This document shows, piece by piece, positions 42,490 to 52,357 of a stretch of 64,000 nt of DNA (position 1 is its first letter; each line of letters starts with the position of its first letter). Location of the stretch: contig CM066287.1 of assembly GCA_033816765.1 (NCBI GenBank), positions 2,480,001-2,544,000 on the forward strand, in the 5' to 3' direction. Both the position numbers and the translations under genes were made by a program. This DNA comes from Nothopassalora personata. Taxonomy: Eukaryota; Ascomycota; Dothideomycetes; Mycosphaerellales; Mycosphaerellaceae. Under the pieces are notes generated by a model that was given only the letters and a program-made list of their open reading frames with translations, was not told the origin of the DNA and did not search any database.

Positions 42490-43260
42490 CTAAGCCCCTG
42501 CATGTGCTGCATACGTCACAACCCTGCCCAGTGGCATCAAGTTTCCGCTCACCGAGCTTGCTACCCTCACCAGTGTTTCCAAACTCCGCGAATATAGCAT
42601 TCTCCGTTTTGAGGAGCAGTCTTACTCCACACTGTCCAATCAGTGTACTTAATGACCTCAGTAATGTAGGTGTTCTGGAAGACGAAACGAGCATTGGGTC
42701 CATGGACGCCCGACGAAGTAGACACTCGGTGGCACATCCTCATCATCCCCGGCATTGATAGTTCCCTGGTTGATCACATACCAGCTGCCCTTACTCCTTA
42801 GTTAGTATCGTCACGGCCGGAAGCGGTGATGTACCCGAGCTCAGCATCCGCTTCCCGAAGCTGAAATCAGTCGCGCGCTCGATGTAGCTTTGGAGTTGAA
42901 CATACATAAGCCGCTACAATATGCACATCTGTTGAGAGTCCTCACCTTTTTCCGCGAAAACAACTTCTAGCGTTGAGCTGAGCGCCATCCTGTGCTGGGA
43001 CAGTATCTTGGTACTCTTCGAGCTCGCAACCATAGTACCCGCCATCTTGACCATGCGCACACAATGCCTAAACCTGACTGCCCTCGCTGTAATAGTTGAA
43101 AAGGTTCACATTGTATAGCTTGAACTTCTTAGTCCATATTCGCAGAGTCGCGGTCAAGCCGTTGTTCTCTACTGATTATAGGACGAGGGCACGTAGTGCA
43201 TATATTGGCTGGAGAAATTGATGCCACTGTCCTTGCACTCTCTGCGGTACCAGATCCTCC
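42490..43260 (-). pseudogene. Pectin methylesterase (CE8) pseudogene
   Basis: Fragments in family order on the minus strand: NNGLTATLRIW and KFKLYNVNLFNYYSEGSQV, then a stop (near 43070), then ALCAHGQDGGYYGCELEEYQDTV (in two parts). After these come SYIERATDFSFGK, a frame change to AELGYITASGRD, then GSWYVINQGTIN, VYFVGRPWT (the GRPW signature), a frame change to ARFVFQNTYITEVI, and another to IFAEFGNTGEGSKLGERK. Intact enzymes de-esterify plant cell-wall pectin. The active-site QDT and GRPW motifs survive, but at least one stop and three frame changes break the gene. The N-terminus upstream of about 43170 is not recognisable. Confidence 0.85.
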
Positions 43261-44515
43261 ACTACGATATGATAGTGAGACGTACAGGGACGGTATCACT
43301 CATCAGAAACATGCCTCTGCTCCGGTCTCTGGCCGCTTGGTTCCAATTGCACGAGGGACTCACTAAGTGTCAGGGTGATGTAGAATCTGTCCTCCAGAGG
43401 CGGAGCTAGTTCGCGGTCCCTCGTTCGAGAAACGGATGTCACCCTTCTCTCCTCTTCGTAGCATAGAGGAGGTCGAATATGTGGCTTGGCCACGTGTCAA
43501 TACGGAATATTTTAAGTGTTCGGGGGATGTGCGGCGTGTGCTGCTGTTTTCAATGAGTTGGCGCGGGCAGTCGTGGCACTTTAACAAACGATGTTTCAAG
43601 ATATAGACCTTACTGTAGCAGCCAAGGCACAGGATTGACCATAGTCGGCATACTAGGCAAACCACCTGTTGATTATGCCAACCTGGAGCGGAGTATCTCA
43701 TCAAGCTTTTTTCGTAGCCTTATTCAATTCTTTCCAGCAGGATATCAGCCTACTGGCCTCCGCGCGCATTAGAACTAGCATCGTGCTAGCCATCTCGAGC
43801 GTACCCTGTCGATATCGTTCCAGCATTAACTTGTCGAAGAGCAACGGCGCAATCGACCTGGTTCTCGGATGTCCGCGCATATCTGACCTAGATATCAACC
43901 ATCGTGCTGCATTTCCACATCAAGTCTTTAAATTTCCATACTTATCCGACACGGCGGGATGTCGACCTCGACCTCGCCATCTGGACACCAACAAGTCATT
44001 CAAGATGACTGTCCTTCGTTCGGCTCGATGATGCTTCACTGATAGCTCTGGCGGTCATGGTGGATCTGAGGAACCGTGGCAAGGGCGACTACAGTGATGT
44101 TGTTGCAGCGTCGCTTGATATTGATGCAAGAGATATTTTCCCCTCGTGGAGGTAGTCGCGTCCGCGCGGACAGGCGATCTTCGCTTTCATATCCACCTTG
44201 CACGACACTTGTGGATCTACATCGCCCTACGGCAGGTCGACATTGTACCATTTGGTCTGGAATGGGTGCGACACAGCCCTCAACTCCACAACAACCCCGC
44301 AGATGGAGTCGTACTTGCGGCGTCGACTAACGAAGGCTCCTGTGAGCTCATACGCCGAGGTAGGTAGGCGAGGTCGAGTCGTCTTCAGCTATTATTTCCT
44401 GCTCTTCTTCCAAACTGTCCTGCAGCTCCAAAGACTTTCAACGATTCAGTAACCTTGTCGGCATCAGTTTCCGTTTCAATTCCTATAGCACAGCCGAACC
44501 GAGCAAGAAAGCAAA
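43261..44515. other. Gene-poor region upstream of ADH gene
   Basis: Short frames only, with no recognisable domains. The last ~150 bp are the probable ADH promoter and leader. Confidence 0.4.
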
Positions 44516-45768
44516 ATGGTCGACATCCCAAAGAAGTACAAAGCCTGCATCTACGATGAACCTGGCAAGGTATCGACGAAGATTGTAGAGCTTGACACGC
44601 CTGAGCCAGGTCCAGGCGAGGTTCTGATCAACCTCTCACACTCTGGAGTATGTCACAGCGATCTCGGTGTTATGACGAACAGATGGGCGGGTCTGCCATA
44701 TCCTACCCAGCCCGGTCAAGTGGGCGGACACGAGGGTGTTGGTAAGGTCGTCAAGTTGGGCCCTGGTGCTGAGCAGAGCTCAGTCAAGGTCGGAGATCGT
44801 GTCGGCATCAAATGGGTAAGCACAATTGTCGAGCGAAACATGTAGACTACACAATCATTGACTTGTTCAGATCAGTGCCATCTGTGACTCTTGCCCGGCA
44901 TGTCACGCAGGTCACGATGGTGTCTGCTTTAACCAAAAGGTCTCGGGCTATTACACCCCAGTAAGTAAATTGAAGGGTTATAGGCACCTTCTTGTGTCTC
45001 AGACATCTACTGACCATGAACTCTTAACTTCCAGGGAACGTTCCAACAGTACGTCCTCGGACCAGCCAGCTACGTTACTCCAATCCCCGAGAGCCTTCCC
45101 AGCGATGCTGCCGCCCCTATGCTTTGCGCCGGTGTCACCGTTTACTCAGCGCTTCGAAAGTCCGGCGCGAAAGCTGGCGATTGGGTCGTCCTGCTTGGAG
45201 CTGGAGGTGGTCTTGGTCATCTGGCAGTCCAGATTGCCGCTCGAGGAATGGGAATGCGTGTAATCGGTATTGACGCCGGCAACAAGCAGGATCTGGTTAA
45301 GGAGTGCGGTGCTGAGGTTTTCATCGACCATACGCAGGGCAAAGCCGAGGAGGAAGTGAAGAAAGTCACTGGTGGACTCGGTGCACAAGCCGTGTTGGTT
45401 CTCACAGCTGCCAATGGCGCCTATGCAAGGTGAGAACACCCACCCGACTATTTTAGCGAATTTGCTGACATTATTATAGTGCCATGGGTCTCCTGAAGTT
45501 CGGCGGTACATGTGTCTGTGTCGGTCTTCCTGAGGGCGAACTCAAGCCCATCGCCACAGCATATCCCCAATTCTTGGTCGCGAAGGCGCAGACAATCAAG
45601 GGAGTGGCGGTCGGTGATCGCAAAGATGCCATCGAGACTTTGGAGTTCGCGGAGAGAGGTGTTGTGAAGACACATTTCACCACTGCAAAGATGGAGCAGC
45701 TCACGGAGACTTTCGAAAAGATGGATCGTGGTGAACTAATTGGCAGAGTTGTGCTAGACTTGAGCTAG
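44516..45768 (+). CDS. Zinc-dependent alcohol dehydrogenase (ADH1-type MDR)
   Basis: Cytosolic-type MDR dehydrogenase interconverting alcohols and aldehydes with NAD. Exons are 44516-44815, 44871-44960, 45035-45429 and 45480-45768, giving 357 aa. Catalytic zinc ligands lie in GVCHSDL (Cys, about residue 46) and GGHEGVG (His, about 71). The structural zinc site is complete: C-DS-C-PA-C-HAGHDGV-C (about 104-118). The Rossmann motif is GAGGGLGHLAVQIAARGMG. The ending is EKMDRGELIGRVVLDLS, as in yeast-type ADHs. The second intron (44961-45034) is an introner-like element. It is the first of three tandemly placed but differently oriented MDR genes, convergent with the next. Confidence 0.94.
44961..45034 (+). 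repeat. Introner-like element, copy 2 (intron 2 of ADH gene)
   Basis: A 74-nt GT-AG intron sharing with the aldolase copy GTAAGTAA, TGAAGGGTT, TAGGCACC and GACATCT, and with both others CATCT-CTGACC-TGAA. Roughly three quarters of positions match copy 1 by eye. The host gene's other introns show no such similarity. Confidence 0.85.
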
Positions 45769-45918
45769 ATACTTCCATATGCCATATCGCTGTCAGTTTG
45801 AAATCATGGAACATGAAAGAAAAGAAGCTGGCTTGAGTCAGGTCGTGTCTCATTTCACGTCTATTCTTCGTGTTGCTCCATTAGATTTCTAGAGTACGCA
45901 CAGAGCGTAGTCCACGAT

Positions 45919-47276
45919 TTAATCCCGCTTGCCAAAGGCCTTGTCGTAGTCGGTAAGGACGTAGCGGTACCGGACAGTGTTCTCTGATACAGCGGTAACG
46001 GCCTCCTTGCACCCTTCTTCGGAAATCGAAACCTTTTTAATCCAACTCTTGATGTTCTGCTTGCTGGCAAGGTCGAACATAGCCTGTTTGGATGGTATTA
46101 GCATGAACGTCGAATGTAGCATCTGTTGAATCCACTCACCAGCATCTCGGGCCTATTGCCGATGTGGGAGGCACCAATATAACACCCGTTGCCTGCAAAG
46201 TCCTGTGCCATCATCTCCGGGAGCGGATGGTCCCCGAGGCCAACCTGAATAGAACATTAGCGATACTCGAACGACAAGTGATCATGTCTCAGCAGCTGGA
46301 CACGCCGTGCACATTTTCCAACCAGACGATGTCTTGTGACTTCCAGGTTTACTCACATTGTGGAAGCGTCCCATCACCTTCATTGTGGAGAAATAGTCCT
46401 TGAGATTGAACTTGTGGGTGGCGTCCGCGCAGTTGAGGATGAAGTCGAAGGTATAAGCGAGGTCCTTGTGCCAGCCCTCATCGTTGGTACAGATGAAGTG
46501 CTTGGCGCCCATCTTCATCGCATCTTCCTTCTTGTTGGGGCTGTGTGAGAGGACGTAGACCTCAGCGCCAAGGGCAGAGGCCCAGAGTACTGCGAAGTGA
46601 CCAAGACCACCCCTGTAAAATGTTTAGCAAGCTTCATTGGGGGTCACAGCAATTCTTCCGCCACTTACATTCCCACGATGGCGACGCGTTTGCCAGGTCC
46701 TGCTCCCAGACGAACCAAAGGGCTGTACACAGTGATACCAGCGCACAGCATAGGTGCGGCGATTTCGCTCTCGATGTTGTCAGGAATCTTGAAAGTGAAG
46801 TACTCATGCGCACGCATGTGCGAGGAGTAACCTCCTTGGGAAATGGTGCCATCTTTGTATGGAGCACCGTATGTGTCCACCATGTTGGGGCAGTAGTTCT
46901 CTTGGTCTGCCTTGCAGTTGTTGCAGGTCAAGTCGGCCTGGATCTGAGCACCAACACCGACGCGGTCTCCGACTTTAATCGTCTTGACATCCTTGCCTAC
47001 TTTTATGGCCCTACCAACGACTTCGTGGCCGACGCAGATTGGGAGTGGGCTCTCGCCCCAGCCGCCTGGGTCTGTCAATCTTGCTCACTTGTAGCTCATC
47101 AGGTGTGGCATACCGTTGATTGTGTGCACGTCCGATCCACAAACTCCGCAGCATTCGATGGCGATATCAATGTCGCGATCTTCAAAGGGCTTCAATTTGA
47201 ACTCCTGCTTCTTAAATTGTTGCCACTTTTGCTGATCTTCGATCATGAAGCCCTCGGCGGTATCTGGGTAAACCAT
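45919..47276 (-). CDS. Cinnamyl-alcohol-dehydrogenase/ADH6-like MDR
   Basis: NADP-dependent, zinc-binding aldehyde reductase of the CAD/ADH6-7 group; broad aldehyde range in known relatives. Five exons on the minus strand, 47276-47114, 47065-46669, 46612-46357, 46244-46140 and 46083-45919, join in frame to 361 aa. Catalytic zinc motifs are CGVCGSDVHTIN and VGHEVVGRA. The cofactor motif is GMGGLGHFAV. The structural zinc cluster reads D-LT-C-NN-C-KADQENY-C: the first of the usual four cysteines appears to be Asp. The 112-nt third intron (46356-46245) is longer than the rest. It converges with the ADH gene across 150 bp. Confidence 0.92.
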
Positions 47277-48090
47277 CTTCGCGGTGTGTGCTTGATGTGA
47301 TCAGTCAAGTTGGGTGTGAAATGAGAGGCGAAATGTGAAAGTGAAGGGAAAGTGTTTCACCTGACGGGAGCTTATAAGGCAACATGCGTTGTCGGAAATT
47401 CTGCGTGCATTGAGCAGGCAAGTGATATCATGCATCGTCAGGCATTGAGAGCTTGGCCAATCTCTAACGTGACCAGTGTCTACTCGAGGCCTCCGCGTGG
47501 CCTGGTGGTGGCCTTTTGGCACTCCCCATCAGGATTCTTCGTGCCGTGACAGTGAGCGGACACAATTGACGCGACCGTCGACGCGCACGGAGCTGATTCC
47601 CGAGGCTTATGTTTTGTGTTGGCTTTGATCGTCTTGCGAGCGCGTGTTCGCAGAGCCGAGCCGCATGGATTGCTGCAATTCACCCCGCCATCGTCATGGG
47701 GCACAGGCAGAATGGTAGGTTGAGCGTGGGACCTTCATGGCCCATATGTACGTTGTGCGAGGCTCAACCATTAATTAATACCGTGGGCCTGTGATCTCCA
47801 TATCATGCGAGATACTCTTGCCGAAACTCTGTCTCAATCTCTGCAACTCATCCATATTCTTGTCGACATGTCGGCGCAAAGCGAATCTGTGCTCTCGACA
47901 GACCTGCCAGATTTCGAAAACGGAAGGAGCCGCCGCACACGAGCTTCCGTGATGGCCGACCAGATAAGGCAAACCGCATCGCCGGAACGTTCTCCGGGGC
48001 ACGATCGACTTCGACACCACTGTCGTCTTCCTTCCAACGTTGAGACTTCCGACAACCATACATACCTGACCATCTGTCTACCGTCTCAAG
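47277..48090. other. Divergent promoter region
   Basis: Between the CAD-like and butanediol dehydrogenase starts. No gene or repeat recognised. Confidence 0.5.
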
Positions 48091-49462
48091 ATGTCTGGCC
48101 AAAGTACGATGAAAGCGGTGCGACTTCACGGGAAGGGAGACCTGCGCTTCGAGGACATCCCAGTGCCGGTCTGTGGACCTGGTCAGGTTAAAGTCAAGCC
48201 TGCATGGTGCGGTATGGCCACGGACTGGTTCTCCGGCAAACAGATCGCACGCTGACCGGTTCCATAGGCATCGTGAGTAAACTGGATGTTGCTAGGCAAC
48301 TTCTCATGACTTGCACATCTGCTGACCTTGAACCCTCTCTTGCAGTGTGGCACTGACTTGCACGAATACATGAGCGGCCCATCTCTTTGTCCGGAATCGA
48401 CTCCGCATCCGATCACCGGTGAGACGGTCCCTTTGACATTCGGCCACGAGTTCGCTGGCGTCGTCGAAGAAGTCGGAGAGGGCGTTTCCGAGAGGTTCAA
48501 GGTGGGTAGCAGGGTCGTTGTTGCGCCGATCATCTATGATGGAGACTGTGGAGCGTGCCAGGACGGTCTGGTCAATTGTTGTTGGAAAAATGGCTTCATT
48601 GGACTGAGTGGCAAGTGATCTCGCTCAGTTCGGAATTCCAACCCGGTCTAACCGATTTGTAGGCTGGGGTGGTGGACTTTCAGAGCATTTGGTGGTTCCA
48701 GAGTACACATTGTACAACTGCCCCGACAACGTGCCGTTGGACGTCGCTGGTAAGTCGATTATACATAGCTCGAAGGCAATACTGATACGTAAGAAGCTCT
48801 CGTCGAGCCGCTGGCAGTCGGCTGGCATGCCGTCAATTCCTCGCCCTTCAAGCGGACAGACACGGCCTTGATCCTTGGTGGAGGCCCCATCGGTTTGTCT
48901 GTAATACAGGCACTTCGAGCTCGTGGATGCACGCAGATCATTGTTTCGGAGGTGTCGAAACTGCGGAAGGACTTCGCCAAGGACTTCGGAGCGCATTTCG
49001 TGCTAGATCCCACCCAAGACGACATTGTGGCGAGGTGTCTCGAACTCACCAACAAAAAAGGGGTAGATGTTACCTTTGACGCGGCTGGAGTACAAACTGG
49101 TCTAGACTCGGCAGTGAACGCTCTAAAGGCTCGCGGAACACACGTGAACATTGCAATCTGGGAGAACAGGTAAGCCGGCATTCTGAGGTGTCGGGGTCTG
49201 GGAACTTACAGCTTTCAGATGTACTCTGTGGCCCAACGACCTCGTCTTCAAAGAGAGACGCTACCTTGGTGTCGCGACTTACGTAAAAGCCGACTTCCAG
49301 GAAGTGATCGATGCTCTCTCCGATGGTCGACTGGGTATGGCGCATAAAATGATTACAAAGAGAATAGAGTTGGACCAGGTTCGAGAGGAAGGCTTTTTGA
49401 CACTGATCAATGACAAGGAGAATCAGGTAAAGATCATCGTCAGAGGCAGTGGTGAGAAGTAG
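48091..49462 (+). CDS. (R,R)-butanediol dehydrogenase / sorbitol dehydrogenase-like MDR
   Basis: Zinc MDR dehydrogenase of the Bdh1 type (acetoin to 2,3-butanediol) or a related polyol enzyme. Exons are 48091-48211, 48268-48272, 48346-48610, 48663-48749, 48794-49169 and 49219-49462, about 365 aa. Exon 2 is just 5 nt (GCATC), yet is needed to restore WCGICGTDLHEY, the catalytic-zinc motif. Intron 2 is an introner-like element. Intron 3 (48611-48662) starts with GC (G|GCAAGT) and ends TAG. The intron-4 acceptor is ambiguous (48793 or 48796, one codon apart). Other motifs are TFGHEFAGVVEEVGEG, CGACQDGLVNCCWKNGF, LVEPLAVGWHAV and GGGPIGLSV. The ending is VKIIVRGSGEK. Confidence 0.9.
48273..48345 (+). 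repeat. Introner-like element, copy 3 (intron 2 of butanediol dehydrogenase gene)
   Basis: A 73-nt GT-AG intron with GTGAGTAA, CTAGGCAACTTCT and CATCTGCTGACCTTGA, aligned end to end with copies 1 and 2. GTTGC and GCAAC can pair around TAG in the same register as the stem of copy 1, with a G-C pair replaced by T-A at one position. It begins 5 nt after the preceding intron. Confidence 0.85.
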
Positions 49463-50554
49463 TGACATAACAAGGGGGTTGGTTGGTTGACATGGCAAAA
49501 GATAGAAGTCAAGGGCATATGTAGTCCTTTGCCATGTAGCTCTATCGTCCATCAAGGTCGATCATGACGAGAGTAATTGTAATCGTTCCGTGCGGCCGCG
49601 TCGCCGTCCCCCGTTCGGAAACCAGCGCCTCGTCCTGTGTGGGACACTGTTGCTGGCCATAGCATTGATGTTCTCATACTATGAATCTCGCGGCGGCCTG
49701 CAATTGAGCGTCTAAGAGCGTGCACGGCGCATCAGCCGACGCTGCCACCAAGCTTCCTTCACTGATCGGACCCGGCTCGCATATGATCGATGGTCAGCGA
49801 CGACCGGGCGCGAGGAGCAGTTGTACCTGGCCATGTATGCTGAAGCTCGGACGAGCGGTACAAAAGTCAGACACCATGTGAGCATGAACTATGATGGTGA
49901 AGTAGTCTCGCAGGTTCCTGTCGGTCACGAGCAATGGTCAAAGCTACCTCCTAGTCACCGGACTAGGAATAGGCTGATTTGCAGAAACAAGTTGTGGCTT
50001 CTGCCACTCGTGGGGTCAGTCATGAATGCAGCATCGATTCAGGTGACATGGCGTTGCGTCAAGAAAGTAGTCCCGCGGAGGCACACAGACTGTGCAGATG
50101 TCTGCGAACGAGGGCTGAGCCACTCGATCGTGAGAATTGAGTTTCGGCCGTGGCGCTGGCAAAACAGGCACAGGCAACGTCGACGGCAGCAGACGAAGCA
50201 ATCAGAGCACGATACGTCAACATGAGCCGCGATTGCTGCAAATTGAAGGCGATGATCTTGTGGCTGAGGTGGCTGAAGGCTGGGATAAAGCAGGCACGAC
50301 ACAATGCAGGGGTGTGAATTTGACTTTTGTGACGTAGCGGTCGAACAAGCTGTGGCAGCGGTCATCTGCCCATACAAATGGCATCACACCTCCACCGACC
50401 TTTGCACTACATTACCTTGGTCACCACGGCAGACATCGAGCACAGCATTCGCACAACCCATTGCCTACTCACCTGTCCTTCGCGCGACAGCGGAATTCCA
50501 GTCAATACCAAGCATAGCACTCGCACGGATTCTCGATACACGGCACCGACCACG
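49463..50554. other. Intergenic region
   Basis: About 1.1 kb holding the 3' region of the butanediol dehydrogenase gene and the promoter of the MARVEL gene. No coding region supported. Confidence 0.45.
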
Positions 50555-51470
50555 ATGGGTATCATCAAGGGCGGCGCGTTACGTCTCACAGAAACTGCGC
50601 TCTACGCCTTGACGTTTTGTTGCGCTGCCATCATTCTCGGAATCTACAGCTACTTCCTCGCTGTGTTGGCGGATCGCGACACAGGCATCGCGACGCAATG
50701 GAAGGCCGTCGAGGGTATCTCGGGAGCTGCAGTGTTGTACCTCATCTTCGCTGTGCTCCTGACATGCTGCCTTGGCGGTATCGCGTTCCTCGCTTTCCTG
50801 GCTATCGTGGGTTGACGCGTCAAAATGGTTTGCGCGACTGCTAACCGTAAAACAGGCTCTTGATATCGCGTTTGTCGGTGGCTTCATCGCTATCGCGGTC
50901 CTCACAAGGCACGGCGCATCAAGCTGCACCGGGAATGTCAAGACTCCACTAGGAAACGGCCCAGCATCTACCGACAGCAGTGGCTACGGCAACTTTGGCA
51001 CTGGCCAGAACGAGAACCTCACGTATGCCGTTAGCCTGCGCACCGCGTGCAAGCTCAACACCGCCGCTTTTGCCGTCTCAATCATCGGAATATTCTTGTT
51101 CTTGATCACTGCTGCCGTTCAGGTCACCTTGGTCCGCCATCACAAGAAGGAGAAGCGCTACGGTCCATCTCCATCGAACAACTACACATCGGGTTTCGGT
51201 AAGAGAAAATTCTGGCAGCGAAAGCCAAAGGACACCACGACCCGCGATACCGAGCTTGGCGCTGGTGGCCTCGCTGCCCCAGGACCAGACATGCGTCCAA
51301 GCCACGAGACTGGCTTGACTGGAAGCACTGTCGGCAACACCGGTGCCTACGACAAGGTTGCTCACGACACAGCTGGCACTCATACAGGCTACTACACCCA
51401 ACCTCAAGGAACTGGCGTCAATCCATATGGATACGATGCGAGAACCACCGGCACTGCTACCAACTACTAG
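50555..51470 (+). CDS. MARVEL-domain membrane protein
   Basis: Four-helix integral membrane protein of the fungal MARVEL group, usually at the cell periphery. Two exons, 50555-50806 and 50856-51470, give 288 aa. The start is MGIIKGGALRLTETALYAL. Four hydrophobic segments lie at about residues 15-37, 52-80, 86-100 and 140-165. The third is followed by LTRHGASSC, a common fungal MARVEL signature. The donor is taken as GTGGGT after ATC, because this alone keeps phase with the second exon. The cytosolic tail (about 170-288) is hydrophilic, starting HHKKEKRYGPSPSNNYTSGF, later Gly/Tyr/Thr-rich. Specific role unknown. Confidence 0.87.
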
Positions 51471-52357
51471 AGGACATGACCCATGATTGTGAGTTCGCGG
51501 AGGATAATGTGAGTAACGACTATACCCCAACGGCAGGAGCCAGAATGTACCATAGTTCAACAGACAACAACGAAGTGTTGGCGTGCCAGGCTACGATTTG
51601 ATGATCTTGGGATTCGGAGAAGCATGCGCCAGCAGATTAGTATGGCAAAGACCAGTAATAAGTAATGAAACCATGAGAAGTCAAACCAAAAGTGCCGTGT
51701 CAATTTTCAGTGCATCTGATTGCGTGGTTCAATCGTGCGCCGTGTTCATTCTCTCCGATCGCGTATGAAGGGCGGAGTCTATGCTTCACCGCCCCAGTCC
51801 GAGAGCGCCTTCTTAGAGACGGCTTCCACTGCTGTCCCACCGCCAATTCACAAACATGCCAACTGCCCAAGTCAAAACCTCGTGAATCCAGCAGACAACT
51901 CCAAATCATCAAAAGAACTAATATCTTAACTTCAAACCCAACTCCGCGAACTCGTAACTAAATACCGTAAGCTCAGAAAGAGGACAAATGATGCGCATAG
52001 CGACGCCTCCGAGCCCCATCACGTGCCGGGGGAGCAAGAACGCGATCGCGCAAAGCTGGTCCTGTGTCAAGCGGCGGGACTTATCGTAGTCTGGCCAGTC
52101 AAGAAGGATGATCACTTTGCAGAGTATGCGAGGGGTGTCCTTGTCACTCTTCTCAATTTATTTCCGAAGATGACGGGAATCGACCTCGCGGGTTACGGTG
52201 TGGAAGAGGATTCGTGAGGGAAGCTGTTGAGGGTGTTGAAGCTCATACATCAAAGATTGATGTCTAGTTCCATTTTCTTAGCTTAGCAGGGCTGTACTTC
52301 GGCTACTGTCGACCTTAACGTGGATCTCTACTCGATGAGCACGTGATGAATGCAACT
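51471..52357. other. Spacer between convergent genes
   Basis: 3' regions of the MARVEL and TAF7 genes. Small frames only. Nothing recognised. Confidence 0.45.

Noticed and set aside
46245..46356. Third intron of the CAD-like gene starts GTGAGTAAACCTGGA, like introner copy 3
   Set aside because: Similarity stops after the first ~15 nt. The length (112 nt) and 3' half differ, and the CATCTG-TGACC block is missing.
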